Part shown: in pieces, positions 38,260-47,961 of the stretch
Position numbering within the stretch: the stretch's first letter is position 1
How the letters are laid out: each line of letters begins with the position of its first letter
Source: Nostoc sp. ATCC 53789
GTDB lineage: Bacteria > Cyanobacteriota > Cyanobacteriia > Cyanobacteriales > Nostocaceae
DNA: 64,000 bases
Assembly: GCF_009873495.1 (NCBI RefSeq)
Contig: NZ_CP046703.1
Coordinates: 2,976,001 to 3,040,000, forward strand
Direction: 5' to 3'
Notes under the pieces: generated by a model
Told to the model about the DNA's origin: nothing
Databases searched by the model: none
Seen by the model: the letters and a program-made list of their open reading frames with translations, nothing else
Made by a program: the position numbers and the translations under genes

Positions 38260-39342
38260 ATGACCACAACCTTACAACGGCGCTCTGGCGCTAACGTTTG
38301 GGATCGCTTTTGCGAGTGGATTACCAGCACTGACAACCGTATATATGTTGGTTGGTTTGGTGTACTGATGATCCCAACCCTACTAGCAGCTACTGCTTGC
38401 TTTGTAATTGCATTCATCGCAGCACCTCCAGTAGACATTGATGGTATCCGTGAACCAGTCGCAGGTTCTTTGATCTACGGAAACAACATCATCTCTGGTG
38501 CAGTTGTTCCTTCTTCAAACGCTATCGGCTTGCACTTCTACCCAATCTGGGAAGCTGCTTCCTTAGATGAGTGGTTGTACAACGGTGGTCCTTACCAATT
38601 GGTAGTTTTCCACTTCTTGATCGGTTGCGCTTGCTACCTGGGTCGTCAGTGGGAACTTTCTTACCGCTTAGGTATGCGTCCTTGGATCTGCGTAGCTTAC
38701 AGCGCACCTTTGGCTTCTGCTACCGCAGTATTCTTGATCTACCCAATCGGTCAAGGTTCTTTCTCAGATGGTATGCCTTTGGGTATCTCTGGAACCTTCA
38801 ACTTCATGATTGTGTTCCAAGCAGAACACAACATCTTGATGCACCCCTTCCACATGTTAGGTGTGGCTGGTGTATTCGGCGGTTCCTTGTTCTCTGCAAT
38901 GCACGGTTCTCTAGTAACTTCTTCCTTGGTGCGTGAAACCACCGAAACCGAGTCTCTTAACTACGGTTACAAATTCGGTCAAGAAGAAGAAACCTACAAC
39001 ATCGTTGCAGCCCACGGTTACTTCGGTCGTTTGATCTTTCAATACGCTTCCTTCAACAACAGCCGTTCACTGCACTTCTTCTTAGCAGCTTGGCCCGTCG
39101 TCGGTATCTGGTTCACCGCTTTAGGTATCAGCACGATGGCGTTCAACCTGAACGGTTTCAACTTCAACCAATCAATCATTGACTCTCAAGGTCGCGTTAT
39201 CAGCACCTGGGCAGACGTAATCAACCGCGCTAACTTGGGTATGGAAGTAATGCACGAGCGTAACGCTCACAACTTCCCCCTAGACTTAGCTGCTGGTGAA
39301 ATTACTCCTGTAGCAATGACTGCTCCTGCTATCAACGGTTAA
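38260..39342 (+). CDS. psbA: Photosystem II reaction-centre protein D1
   Basis: 360 residues. Carries the redox-active Tyr161, its partner His190, Mn/Ca ligands Asp170, Glu189, His332, Glu333, His337 and Asp342, and the processing site after Ala344, leaving a 16-residue C-terminal extension ([16 protein letters not shown]) for CtpA. Residue 130 is Gln ([10 protein letters not shown]), the D1:1 or standard-light form; high-light forms have Glu130. Codon use favours C-ending codons (TTC, AAC, TAC), as expected for a very highly expressed gene. Followed by a strong terminator and presumably monocistronic. Confidence 0.99.
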   Translation: MTTTLQRRSGANVWDRFCEWITSTDNRIYVGWFGVLMIPTLLAATACFVIAFIAAPPVDIDGIREPVAGSLIYGNNIISGAVVPSSNAIGLHFYPIWEAASLDEWLYNGGPYQLVVFHFLIGCACYLGRQWELSYRLGMRPWICVAYSAPLASATAVFLIYPIGQGSFSDGMPLGISGTFNFMIVFQAEHNILMHPFHMLGVAGVFGGSLFSAMHGSLVTSSLVRETTETESLNYGYKFGQEEETYNIVAAHGYFGRLIFQYASFNNSRSLHFFLAAWPVVGIWFTALGISTMAFNLNGFNFNQSIIDSQGRVISTWADVINRANLGMEVMHERNAHNFPLDLAAGEITPVAMTAPAING

Positions 39343-39361
39343 TTCTGAAGATTAGCTAAAT

Positions 39362-39396
39362 AAAAAGCGCCCCCCATCACTGGAGGGCGCTTTTTT
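39362..39396 (+). terminator. Rho-independent terminator of psbA
   Basis: AAAAAGCGCCCCCC pairs with GGAGGGCGCTTTTT (one mismatch) around the loop ATCACT, followed by T's. Stop-to-stem distance is about 20 bp. Confidence 0.92.
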
Positions 39397-39418
39397 GTTG
39401 GAGCCATATTTAATTGGT

Positions 39419-39664
39419 TTAATCAAAGCAGATGGGTAGCAAATTTTTCAGCCAAACATCATCAGTAGCGCGATAATAGATATAGAGATCAAAATACTTT
39501 ATATGTCCTTTTCCCCCTCCGCCTGTTGTGTTGTCGTCCTCAACCAACAACAGGAGCAAAATATCTCCCACCAGAACCAGTGTCAGGATGTACCAGTTAA
39601 CCACAGCAAAAGTATGGTTAAAAATTGCACTGTAGTTGAAAATGGTCGGGTCGTCGTTAAAGCC
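39419..39664 (-). pseudogene. Possible coding remnant between psbA and the Kir channel
   Basis: The minus frame is open from 39664 to the stop at 39419. It reads a sequence with coding-like texture: NDDPTIFNYSAIFNHTFAVV, then a hydrophobic stretch NWYILTLVLVGDILLLLL and a tail ending NLLPICFD. No ATG precedes the hydrophobic part (only GTG at 39604). It may be a remnant of a small membrane protein or a chance frame. The rest of the 366-bp space between psbA and the channel gene shows nothing else. Confidence 0.25.
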
Positions 39665-39708
39665 TTACAATCCTCAGAGAATCAGACTTCCGAGTAAGTT
39701 TCAGGCAT

Positions 39709-40632
39709 TTAAAGCATTTCATCTAAAGATGAAACATCGTGAAAGCGGTTGTAATCAATGTAGCGATGTCCATCAGGTGCGTGGTAGAAGATATCGGCAA
39801 ATTGATTATTCCACAAAATTTCATTAGCAGCATAAGTATGACGGGCATGGACTACCTGTGCAACTGTTTCATCAATGCCACTCAAAGAGACAATCAAAAT
39901 AGTATTTGTTTGGATTAAGGATTCTGGTGTCATGCCATATAGAGGACTAAACTCATCAATGACATGCATCACTGACCAGCTTAAGGTGAAACTAGGTGTT
40001 TGGTTCCTTAACAGTTTGAGATCGTAGAACCGACGCATAAATTGCCCTTCTAGAGTTATTTCGTCGCGCATTAAGTAGACTCGCATCTGCGCCTCTAGAA
40101 TCATATTGCGACGTTGATTAGCGGTGCGAAATATGAGAGTTGGCATTGCATTATGAGGTGTAATTACAGCAACACGACTAAAAAGCACCCTAGCTGTAGG
40201 TCGGGAAAATCGAGCAAAGGCTAGCCCCGTCATTACAGCAATTCCCACCAAACCAATCATTGCTTCAATGGTGACAATAATGTTGGCGTAAGTTGTTTTG
40301 GGATACATCGCCCCATAGCCGATAGATGCCAGGGTTTGCACGCTAAAGAAAAAGACATCTAAAAAAGAGCCTGGTCGGGCGTTGGCAATACAATCTCCTC
40401 CTATCAAGTAAGCTAGGGCAAATAGAGTATTGATAGTTATATAGAAAGTACAAATCAGCAGTAGAAAGCCAGCCCAGGGAATCGTTAACAGCAAATGGTA
40501 GGGATCGCGCCAGTAAGAATGCCATACACCCATACCCATAATCTCAAATTTTCCGTCTCGAACTTGAATCTGAATAGGTAAAATCAGACGCTGTTGTTTC
40601 TTCCGTGAAAGTCTCTTCAGTCGAAATTTCAT
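39709..40632 (-). CDS. Inward-rectifier-type potassium channel (KirBac-like)
   Basis: 307 residues from the ATG at 40632 (MKFRLKRLSRKKQQ); a longer frame would need TTG. Order: slide-helix region (WHSYWRDPYHLLLTIPWAGF), TM1, pore helix with selectivity filter QTLASIGYGAMYP (S-I-G-Y-G, about 103-107), TM2 (IIVTIEAMIGLVGIAVMTGL, AFARFSRP), then the immunoglobulin-like cytoplasmic domain (RVAVITPHNAMPTLIFRTAN, QRRNMILEAQMRVYLMRDE, LSWSVMHVIDEFSPLYG). This order is diagnostic of bacterial Kir channels. It would conduct K+ across the plasma or thylakoid membrane. Confidence 0.93.
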   Translation of the reverse strand: MKFRLKRLSRKKQQRLILPIQIQVRDGKFEIMGMGVWHSYWRDPYHLLLTIPWAGFLLLICTFYITINTLFALAYLIGGDCIANARPGSFLDVFFFSVQTLASIGYGAMYPKTTYANIIVTIEAMIGLVGIAVMTGLAFARFSRPTARVLFSRVAVITPHNAMPTLIFRTANQRRNMILEAQMRVYLMRDEITLEGQFMRRFYDLKLLRNQTPSFTLSWSVMHVIDEFSPLYGMTPESLIQTNTILIVSLSGIDETVAQVVHARHTYAANEILWNNQFADIFYHAPDGHRYIDYNRFHDVSSLDEML

Positions 40633-40758
40633 TGCAAGTAGCCAATAGAACGGCAACTGCTTAGTATTTTGACATTCTCTGAGGTGAAGTGATTAAATCA
40701 GCAAAAAAATAGGATGAGCAATGCCCATCCTACTAATTTATCTGCTAGAAACTTATTT

Positions 40759-41670
40759 TTACAGCTTGGGTGATTGATCTTTCGAACAGCGATCAAACCA
40801 CTCCTGGTATTTATTCTTGTGTGACTCATCTTCAACAGCAATGGTAACACGCACTCGATTGCAGCCGTGATTTTGTTCTAGTGCGATCGCATTCAACAAT
40901 AAACTAGCAGTTTTCGGCGAGTTAAATTCACCGCTTATTGTTAAACCGCTTTCAAAATATGTACCTTCGAGTCTTTCTACTGTGGTCAAGTCAACATTAG
41001 CAATTTCTTCTTGACCTAAATCAATTTCTGCGAGTTGTTTGTGTTCTGGGCTAATTTGTTCCACAATCAGCTTTTCACGCCGGACAGGAACTTGGATCAT
41101 CTGGGTTTCGATGACTTTGCGAACAATCACCTCACCAACTTTTCGCTTACTGCTTTCGACAACTAGTCGTTCTTCTAGTAGACGAATAATTTGTTCTTCG
41201 CTGACCTCCTCTAAATCCACTGGCTCAACTGCGCTATTTTGAGTTTGATTGTTAACCAATTGCTCAGTTGGGTTGTCTAGGCGTAGCCCCTCGTAGACAT
41301 CGCCGATTTTTTCTGCTTCTGAATATTCAGGCATATATTCGATTTCTGATTTGTTGAAGTCTATGAAAACAGATTTAGTCGGCTTGTCAATTTTTTTTAT
41401 TCTCTGGCTCTGCAATCGAAAAAAATAAGGATGTTTATCGACTAACTGCTCGCCATATTCTAGAGTTTGTTGATTGACCTGGTTTGATATAACTAGGTTT
41501 AACCGCCTATTAGTATCCACAATTAAATCATGAACTACTCCTACTAGCTGACCTTGGTTATCGAACACAGCAAAATTCTTCACCCTCTTTTTCAAATCTG
41601 CTATTGAGGTGTTAGTGCCAGAATTACCATTTGCCTGTCCAATGTTTTTTGTCATCGGTTGGCTATTCAT
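40759..41670 (-). CDS. PRC-barrel/DUF2382 protein, paralogue 1
   Basis: 303 residues from the ATG at 41670. An N-terminal PRC-barrel-like segment (VKNFAVFDNQGQLVGVVHDL, IVDTNRRLNLVISNQV) is followed by a DUF2382 core (IIRLLEERLVVESSKRKVGE, VIVRKVIETQMIQVPVRREK, LIVEQISPE). It has its own C-terminal domain (GLTISGEFNSPKTASLLLNA), not shared with its two neighbours, so it is the most diverged of three tandem paralogues. The family is stress-associated in several bacteria; biochemical role unknown. Confidence 0.82.
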   Translation of the reverse strand: MNSQPMTKNIGQANGNSGTNTSIADLKKRVKNFAVFDNQGQLVGVVHDLIVDTNRRLNLVISNQVNQQTLEYGEQLVDKHPYFFRLQSQRIKKIDKPTKSVFIDFNKSEIEYMPEYSEAEKIGDVYEGLRLDNPTEQLVNNQTQNSAVEPVDLEEVSEEQIIRLLEERLVVESSKRKVGEVIVRKVIETQMIQVPVRREKLIVEQISPEHKQLAEIDLGQEEIANVDLTTVERLEGTYFESGLTISGEFNSPKTASLLLNAIALEQNHGCNRVRVTIAVEDESHKNKYQEWFDRCSKDQSPKL

Positions 41671-41828
41671 AATATGCAAAGTTTATGAACTGCTTTTTAC
41701 TTAGCTAAATTAAATGTATTGCTCATTTTAAGCTATTGGAAGCACAGGTAAAGCTAATTTAACAGCTTTACCTGTACTGTGTCGAATTAATTATTAGCCA
41801 TTAGCGATTAACTAATGACTATATTTGG

Positions 41829-42725
41829 TTAGCGTTCTTCGATGGGAAGATTACCAGAATTCACATCTAGCTCTTCACGACGCACAGTTTCTTGCGTTTC
41901 AACTGTGTCTTGATCTACCACCTTTCTAACTCTGACTTCTTCACGCAAAAATGCTTCTTTACGAACATCAGGAGTTTCTTCGTGAATTTCTAGACGAGCA
42001 ACTTCGCCTTCACGGAAATTTGCTTCGCGTCCAGAAACGGCAGTACCTGCATCTGCTGGAGTTACACGTTCAATCACAACTCGCTCTCTTTCTACTGGCA
42101 CTGCAACCCGTGCAGTATCAGTTTCAACACGCTTGCCAATGGATACTTCTCCAGTTTTTTGACGATGTTTACTGGCAATCAGCCGTTCTTCATACAATCT
42201 CAGAGTTTGATGATCTTGCTCATTTAACCCAAATAAAGAAGGCTCATGTTCGTAATTGTAGCTATCACGATTATAAATTGGCGTAGTCGTCGCTGGTTGA
42301 TAGGTTGTATCTACAGGTATTGATGCTTCTACAGGTGCTGATGCATCTAAAGTATTGGTGGAATTTGCTGGTTGACGATATACGCCACGCACCCGTTCTT
42401 CGTAATCGTAATCAAGCGCTTGACGTTCATTAAACTCAGGTAAATCTTCTGCTTGCTCTCTAGTCAAGCCAATTGTGTAGACACGATCAACGTTATAGTC
42501 GATACGGGCACGACCAATTGGTAGTAATACTTTTTTACCAAAAATCCAGAAGCCTAAGTCAACAACTAGATAGCGAAAATGACCTTCTTCGTCAACTAAA
42601 ACATCGCTGACAGTGCCAATTTTTTCATCAGTTCCTTGTGTATAAACCCCAAGTCCGCTAATATCGTGGCCTTCAAATGCATCACGATAGTTAGGCTCAA
42701 AATCTTCTAATTTGTAAAGTACCAT
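41829..42725 (-). CDS. PRC-barrel/DUF2382 protein, paralogue 2
   Basis: 298 residues. N-terminal PRC barrel (LYKLEDFEPNYRDAFEGHDI, IGTVSDVLVDEEGHFRYLVV, DLGFWIFGKKVLLPIGRARI), a Thr/Pro-rich linker, then DUF2382 with alternating charged strands (LRLYEERLIASKHRQKTGEV, SIGKRVETDTARVAVPVERE, RVVIERVTP; REEVRVRKVVDQDTVETQET). Very close to the gene at 43105 along its whole length, so this pair arose by a recent tandem duplication. Confidence 0.9.
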   Translation of the reverse strand: MVLYKLEDFEPNYRDAFEGHDISGLGVYTQGTDEKIGTVSDVLVDEEGHFRYLVVDLGFWIFGKKVLLPIGRARIDYNVDRVYTIGLTREQAEDLPEFNERQALDYDYEERVRGVYRQPANSTNTLDASAPVEASIPVDTTYQPATTTPIYNRDSYNYEHEPSLFGLNEQDHQTLRLYEERLIASKHRQKTGEVSIGKRVETDTARVAVPVERERVVIERVTPADAGTAVSGREANFREGEVARLEIHEETPDVRKEAFLREEVRVRKVVDQDTVETQETVRREELDVNSGNLPIEER

Positions 42726-43104
42726 TATTATTTAACCTCAATATTTTTCTTTTCAATTCATAGCAATTATGATAAAAATTTCTTTACTTCTTTACATCCT
42801 TCTGTCGAATGAATTATTTCAATAGTTAAATAACCAAAAGTTATAGTTATTTTTCTTGATGGCAGATAAAAGCAGTCCTAAATAAATGATAATTTAAAAT
42901 TTATATCCCCAACTTTTTAAAGAAGTCGGGGATATAAACACCGCGAATTTTCACCAAACAAATTTAAGAAATTAGGAATTTTGGTTGTAATTAAAATACT
43001 GTAGAGATGGTAAATTGACCTGGGCTTCTCTACGAGACGTTATCGGAAATGCTTCGCTACGCTAACATCCCCCGTCTCTACAACTTTTAAAAAATCCAAT
43101 CCCC
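42726..43104. other. Intergenic region with hairpin and repeat
   Basis: 379 bp between two duplicated genes. Holds an inverted repeat at 42901-42937 (TTATATCCCCAACTT against AAGTCGGGGATATAA, one mismatch, 7-base loop), related to the palindrome at 24872. It also holds a Nostoc repeat block near 43023-43065 (CTTCTCTACGAGACGTTATC, TGCTTCGCTACGCTAAC). No gene seen. Confidence 0.65.
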
Positions 43105-43947
43105 TTAAATAGCTTCATGTGTAGTACTGCCATGTTCATTCACATGTAAATTACCCGCAGTATCAACATCTAACTCTTCTCGACGAATGGTGTCTTGTGC
43201 TTCCACTATATCCCTTTCTACGACTTTCTTGACTCGGACTTCTTCACGCACAAAGGCTTCTTTACGTATATCAGGCGTTTCTTCGTACACTTCTATGCGT
43301 GCAACTTCACCTTCTTGAAACTTAAGTTCATTGGTATCTACAACGTTTCCTGCTTCTGTTGGCACAACTCGCTCAATTACAACTCGTTCTTTTTGGATAG
43401 GTACTGTAACACTTGCAGTATCTGTTTCAATGTGTTTACCAACCGTTACTTCCCCGGTTTTGATGCGCTGTTTATTTGCAATCAACCGTTCTTCATAGAG
43501 TTTGAAAGTTTGATGAGATTGCTCATTCAGTCCGTATAAAGCTGGTTCTGTCTGGTAATTATATGTATTGCGATCGTAAGTTACACCGCTAGTTGGAGAA
43601 CGAAATCCACTACGTACTTTTTCTTCGTAATCGTGATCAAAGATTGTATCTTCTTTGTACTCAACTAAACCTTCTACTTGTTGTCTGCTTAACCCATCAA
43701 CATAGACACGTTTGGCAGGATAATCAATCCGGGAAAGACCAATTGGTAATAAGATTTTTTTACCAGAAAAATCTCCGCTTGTGTCAATAACTAAATATCG
43801 AAAACGACCATCATCATCAACTAAAACATCAGTTACTGAGCCAACTCTGTCTCCTCCCTCAGTATAAAGAATCAGTGATTTAACGTCGTCTCCACCAAAA
43901 GTTTCTCGATAGTTTGGATCAAAATGTTCAAGTTTATGAAGAGGCAT
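43105..43947 (-). CDS. PRC-barrel/DUF2382 protein, paralogue 3
   Basis: 280 residues. Same order as paralogue 2: PRC barrel (LHKLEHFDPNYRETFGGDDV, GSVTDVLVDDDGRFRYLVID, GKKILLPIGLSRIDYPAKRV), short linker, DUF2382 (FKLYEERLIANKQRIKTGEV, TVGKHIETDTASVTVPIQKE, REEVRVKKVVERDIVEAQDT). It probably lies first in the transcribed direction of the three-gene cluster. The other two sit 379 and 158 bp apart downstream, so each may have its own promoter. Confidence 0.9.
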   Translation of the reverse strand: MPLHKLEHFDPNYRETFGGDDVKSLILYTEGGDRVGSVTDVLVDDDGRFRYLVIDTSGDFSGKKILLPIGLSRIDYPAKRVYVDGLSRQQVEGLVEYKEDTIFDHDYEEKVRSGFRSPTSGVTYDRNTYNYQTEPALYGLNEQSHQTFKLYEERLIANKQRIKTGEVTVGKHIETDTASVTVPIQKERVVIERVVPTEAGNVVDTNELKFQEGEVARIEVYEETPDIRKEAFVREEVRVKKVVERDIVEAQDTIRREELDVDTAGNLHVNEHGSTTHEAI

Positions 43948-44299
43948 ACTATGTTGTTTCCAGGTTGTTTATAACATTTAGTGTAAAAAATATTGTGCTG
44001 AGTCTCATCCTGCTGGCGACTGAATTCAGTTGAGATATTTTATGAGTGAAACACTCAGTTTTAAGACTCAGCGTAATCAATAGGAGTATAACTAAAGTCA
44101 TAAGAACTTTTAGCTGATGCTGGTTTGAAAAAGAATTGAGAAGTCAGAATGGGCTACGCCCCACTTTGCTAACAAGAGCCAGAATCAAGACCCTCATAAG
44201 AGTTGCTATACATCGTAGAGAAGGCTTTACGCTGTGCTATTATCCGCTTTTTCAGTTAGAATTCAGAATCAATTCTGTTTCGATAAAAAATTTTCCAAG
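43948..44299. other. Intergenic region, no gene seen
   Basis: 352 bp; contains repeat words (GGGCTACGCCCCACTTTGCT near 44151) and otherwise plain AT-rich sequence. It probably includes the promoter of the DUF2382 cluster at its left end. Confidence 0.5.
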
Positions 44300-46429
44300 T
44301 CACACAACTTGAAAACTAAAGCTAAGACTTGCCCAATTATTCACATCCCAGATATATGAGTCGGTTGCTGTGCTGTTCATCTCAGTTTTGAGGGTGCTGG
44401 CGTTATGCAAGTCTTGCAGCAAGGCTTGTGCAACGTCTAAGGGATTCAACAATGGGCCAATCGTCCGTTGTTCGACTGTGGAATACTTAGCAGTACTCAA
44501 GGCGGCTAGAGTTTCCCTAAAGGGGACAGGACTAAAAATAAGTTGTTGTTCGCACTCAGAAGCTGGCCCTGAAATCACCCATTGGGAAGCAGCATTAGTT
44601 TGGGGTAGGGTGAGGCTTTCACCAGGGGCGATGACGACTTCTTGGACGATAGGCTTGATGTCGGTAGTATTTGGTTCTTGGGGAGTTTCCCAAGAGTAGA
44701 AGGCAACTGCTGTATGATTATTGTTTAATCCCAGTAAGATTAAATATACTGGGTGATCGCTCTGGTTTTCCACTCGATATTGCATTCGACTACCGATAGG
44801 CACAATGGGAGTGGGGAGAGACGCGATTAATCGCGTCTGTACTGATTTTTTAATCGAAGTTTCACTTTTGAAGGTTCGCACTGTTTCGCGCTGCATGATG
44901 ACGCGAGGCGATATATTATTAATTATTTCTAAGGTTGCCTTGAGAGCCAAGCGAGAAGAACCTCCATTTTCTGTAAGTCGCCATAACTTGGCTGCTAGCA
45001 AGGTTGATAATTTTGGCGCTAACCTTTGCACTGTTAATTTTATTGCTTCTCCTACTTCCCCCGTGGTATTGGGAATTGGCTCGCCCCCAAGAGAAAATAG
45101 ACCATAACGACTGGGAGTTTCCTGTAGCTTGGCAAATACATAATCAGCTGGTTTTTCACCTAGGACTACGGTAGATATATGGGAAAATCCCGCAAAGGCA
45201 CTTGTAGCGTCTACCCGCTCAATTCTTTCTAATCCAGTATCAAAAGCTATTGTTAAATTGATATTTCGGGGTAATACCCGGACTGCTTCTTGGACGAGTT
45301 GCCCAATTTGTAGGGGATTTGCACCTTCAATTTTGGAAATTTGCGCTTTTGCTGTTAACCCAGTGCGCGATCGCAATACTAATTGCTCTTTTGTCTGTAG
45401 TGTAAATCTAGAATTCACTCCGTAGTATAGCAGCACTTGTGGGGGTAATCCTGCTAACCACAGATGTACGGTTTTACCGTCTTCTTCAATATCACTCACC
45501 GCACCTTCTGCACCAATGATATTGTCTGGCATTAGAGACGTTATATCTGGATTTTTCTGACTACTCAATAACGTTGGTTGCTGTTTACTACCTGATTTAT
45601 ATAGAGAATTTTCCACGTGGGAAAGGGCGACTTGAATTTTGGTGGCTGGCGTGAATTCCCACAAATACTGCGTCAAGGCGTAGGTGAATAACCCAGCACT
45701 AAAACCAGAAAAAAGACCTTCTCTTGCTGGCTGCTTTGGTTCTGAGGTAGCTGCTAAAACAATCGGAGTATTGGATAACTTCTGAGTTTTAAGTTGTTTG
45801 AGAAAGTCGAGTTCTTCAGTTGCTAGCTGTCCTACCGACTCCTGAAGGGCGCGAGTTTTTAATCCTATTACTGTGTTAGGAGCATCATAGCTAGTATCCA
45901 ATACTGCTGTTACTTTGTCTGTGGAGAGCGATCGCAATAATAGCAGTAGAGTTTCTTCTAATATATGATTGACTATTTTTTCATCTTGTAAGTCAAGAGC
46001 TACATTAGCTGTCACCAGAGCATTTTGCATTGTATCTGGCGATGTTTCCAATTTGACACGAGTGCCATAACCGCTAAAGTGGAAAAAAGTTATATCACCA
46101 GGTTTAGCTTGTTTGCCCAGATGATCCGAAAAAGCCGCCTCAATGAATTCCCTGCTGGCTTGTTCCTCAGTTAAGGTTAGAATATCTGACCCTTGAAAAC
46201 CAAAGCGGTTAATCAAAAGTTCTCTTTGCAGTTCTACATCTGTCAGACAACCACTGAGGTTTGAGATTTTGGAGTATTGGTTAATACCTATTAACAATGC
46301 CAACTTGCGCGAGTTGGGTTGTGCCAAAGCCTGATAATAGCGATTTCCTAAAGTCAACCACTCAGCTTCCGTTACCCCCAATACCGCGAGTATTGAGCCA
46401 ATTTTATGTAAAAACGTGCGGCGTTTCAT
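44300..46429 (-). CDS. Pseudo-orthocaspase: caspase-fold protein with Tyr/Ser in place of the His/Cys dyad
   Basis: 709 residues. N-terminal twin-arginine signal (MKRRTFLHKIGSILAVLGVT), so exported when folded. The caspase (C14) fold follows: KLALLIGINQYSKISNLSGC, LTDVELQRELLINRFGF, then FFHFSGYGTRV where the catalytic His is Tyr121, and TAVLDTSYDAP where the DCCHS/DSCHG motif has Ser180 instead of the catalytic Cys. The C-terminal ~400 residues include a DUF4384-like region (SRMQYRVENQSDHPVYLILL, VIAPGESLTLPQT). It should therefore not be a Cys protease; such YS variants are known among cyanobacterial orthocaspases. About ten residues (VQTRLIASLP) are encoded by a Nostoc repeat. Confidence 0.9.
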   Translation of the reverse strand: MKRRTFLHKIGSILAVLGVTEAEWLTLGNRYYQALAQPNSRKLALLIGINQYSKISNLSGCLTDVELQRELLINRFGFQGSDILTLTEEQASREFIEAAFSDHLGKQAKPGDITFFHFSGYGTRVKLETSPDTMQNALVTANVALDLQDEKIVNHILEETLLLLLRSLSTDKVTAVLDTSYDAPNTVIGLKTRALQESVGQLATEELDFLKQLKTQKLSNTPIVLAATSEPKQPAREGLFSGFSAGLFTYALTQYLWEFTPATKIQVALSHVENSLYKSGSKQQPTLLSSQKNPDITSLMPDNIIGAEGAVSDIEEDGKTVHLWLAGLPPQVLLYYGVNSRFTLQTKEQLVLRSRTGLTAKAQISKIEGANPLQIGQLVQEAVRVLPRNINLTIAFDTGLERIERVDATSAFAGFSHISTVVLGEKPADYVFAKLQETPSRYGLFSLGGEPIPNTTGEVGEAIKLTVQRLAPKLSTLLAAKLWRLTENGGSSRLALKATLEIINNISPRVIMQRETVRTFKSETSIKKSVQTRLIASLPTPIVPIGSRMQYRVENQSDHPVYLILLGLNNNHTAVAFYSWETPQEPNTTDIKPIVQEVVIAPGESLTLPQTNAASQWVISGPASECEQQLIFSPVPFRETLAALSTAKYSTVEQRTIGPLLNPLDVAQALLQDLHNASTLKTEMNSTATDSYIWDVNNWASLSFSFQVV
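44819..44838. repeat. Perfect 20-bp palindromic repeat inside the caspase-like gene
   Basis: AGACGCGATTAATCGCGTCT is its own reverse complement. The same core (ACGCGATTAATCGCGT) is found in the intergenic region at about 33077. In the gene it is read in frame as QTRLIAS. Confidence 0.9.
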
Positions 46430-46586
46430 AATTAGCTATCAGCCCTAAGCCCATTAGCTAGCAGCTTACAGGGCTGAACTCTGTATTGTAAAGTTACAAA
46501 AGTTTGGGGAGATGAGGGAGCAGGGGAAGCAGGGGAAGAATAACTATTAATTATTTACCAATGCCCAATTCCCAATTCCCAATTCC

Positions 46587-47765
46587 CTAAACAGGTACTT
46601 CTATCCGCATTGCCCGCGCCAACTCAGCCGCCACCTCTGGACGAGAAAATTCTGGTGGAGGTAATTCACCACGCCGCAGCATTTCTCGGACTTTTGTCCC
46701 TGATAGGTGAATACGTTCTTCTGGCTTGCTGGGACTGGTTTTAGATGTTGCCATCTGCTTAGTGCGCGTACAGTAGAAAGCGTGTTCAAATTTCATCGGC
46801 ACAATGCCCAATTCGCCTGGGGCAAATTCATCAAAGATATACTGTGCATCGTAAGTACCGTAATAGTCACCAACACCAGCATGATCCCGTCCGACGATAA
46901 AGTGAGTACAGCCGTAGTTTTTGCGGACTAAAGCATGGAATATTGCTTCACGAGGCCCGGCATAACGCATTGCGGCTGGATTAATTGCCAAAGTTACCCG
47001 GTCTAAGGGGTAGTAATGTTCCAGCAAAATTTCATAGCAGCGCATCCGCACATCGGCGGCAATATCGTCTTCTTTTGTCGCCCCGACTAATGGGTGCAAA
47101 AATAGACCGTCAACAATTTCTAAAGCGCACTTTTGAATATATTCGTGGGCGCGGTGGATGGGGTTGCGAGTTTGGAAACCAACGATTGTTTTCCAACCCT
47201 TATCTTTAAATAGTTGTCGTGAGGCAGCTGGATCTATTTGGTAAGTGGGAAACTGGGGATGAGGTTCGCGCTGCAACAGCCAAATATCACCCGCCAGATG
47301 TACAGTACCTTGGTTATAGAGTACCTGCACGCCTGGATGTTTGACATCATCAGTGCGGTAGACATTAATGGCTTCGCGGGTTTTGTCGTAATTATATTTT
47401 TGCGTGAGTTGCAAAACTGCAATAAATTCACCTCTGGAGTTATCCAGACGGATTAAGCCACCTTCTTGCAATGGGGAAGCTACTTCTTCGCTGACTGATA
47501 GTGTAATCGGGATTGACCACACAAGACCATTAGCTAGTCGCATTTCTGTAACAGTGCGATCGTAGTCTTCTTGGTTCATAAAACCCGTGAGTGGACTAAA
47601 AGCACCGATCGCAATCATTTCTACATCCGAAACGGCGCGATCGTCAAGTTGCACTCGCGGCAAAAAGTCAGCTTTTGAGAGAAACTCTGCTCTTTGTTCT
47701 GGTGTGGCGATACGGTTAACCAACTGTCCACCGTGGGGGGCTATGGCATCTGGATTGTGACTCAA
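46587..47765 (-). CDS. sat: ATP sulfurylase (sulfate adenylyltransferase)
   Basis: 392 residues. Makes adenosine 5'-phosphosulfate from ATP and sulfate, first step of sulfate assimilation. Active-site blocks: [20 protein letters not shown] (the HxxH-type motif), [32 protein letters not shown] and [20 protein letters not shown]. It ends with [20 protein letters not shown], the usual C-terminus of the single-domain form; no fused APS kinase. It stands alone, with repeat-rich DNA (CCCAATTCCCAATTCCCAAT) just after its stop. Confidence 0.97.
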   Translation of the reverse strand: MSHNPDAIAPHGGQLVNRIATPEQRAEFLSKADFLPRVQLDDRAVSDVEMIAIGAFSPLTGFMNQEDYDRTVTEMRLANGLVWSIPITLSVSEEVASPLQEGGLIRLDNSRGEFIAVLQLTQKYNYDKTREAINVYRTDDVKHPGVQVLYNQGTVHLAGDIWLLQREPHPQFPTYQIDPAASRQLFKDKGWKTIVGFQTRNPIHRAHEYIQKCALEIVDGLFLHPLVGATKEDDIAADVRMRCYEILLEHYYPLDRVTLAINPAAMRYAGPREAIFHALVRKNYGCTHFIVGRDHAGVGDYYGTYDAQYIFDEFAPGELGIVPMKFEHAFYCTRTKQMATSKTSPSKPEERIHLSGTKVREMLRRGELPPPEFSRPEVAAELARAMRIEVPV

Positions 47766-47961
47766 CGTAATCCCCTCTTTGTATTAACTGTTATTGTTTC
47801 AGATTATGTACTAACTTATCAAAATGCTGGTACTGAGAAAAAAAAGAGTTTAAAGAATGGAGGAAAATTGTTGCAACTAGCCTCTAAGCGATCTGATTAA
47901 GTTACGCTAAAGCTAATCCAGCCTTAAGTTTCAGAATAGTTCCTTTATAAGGAAAATGCTT

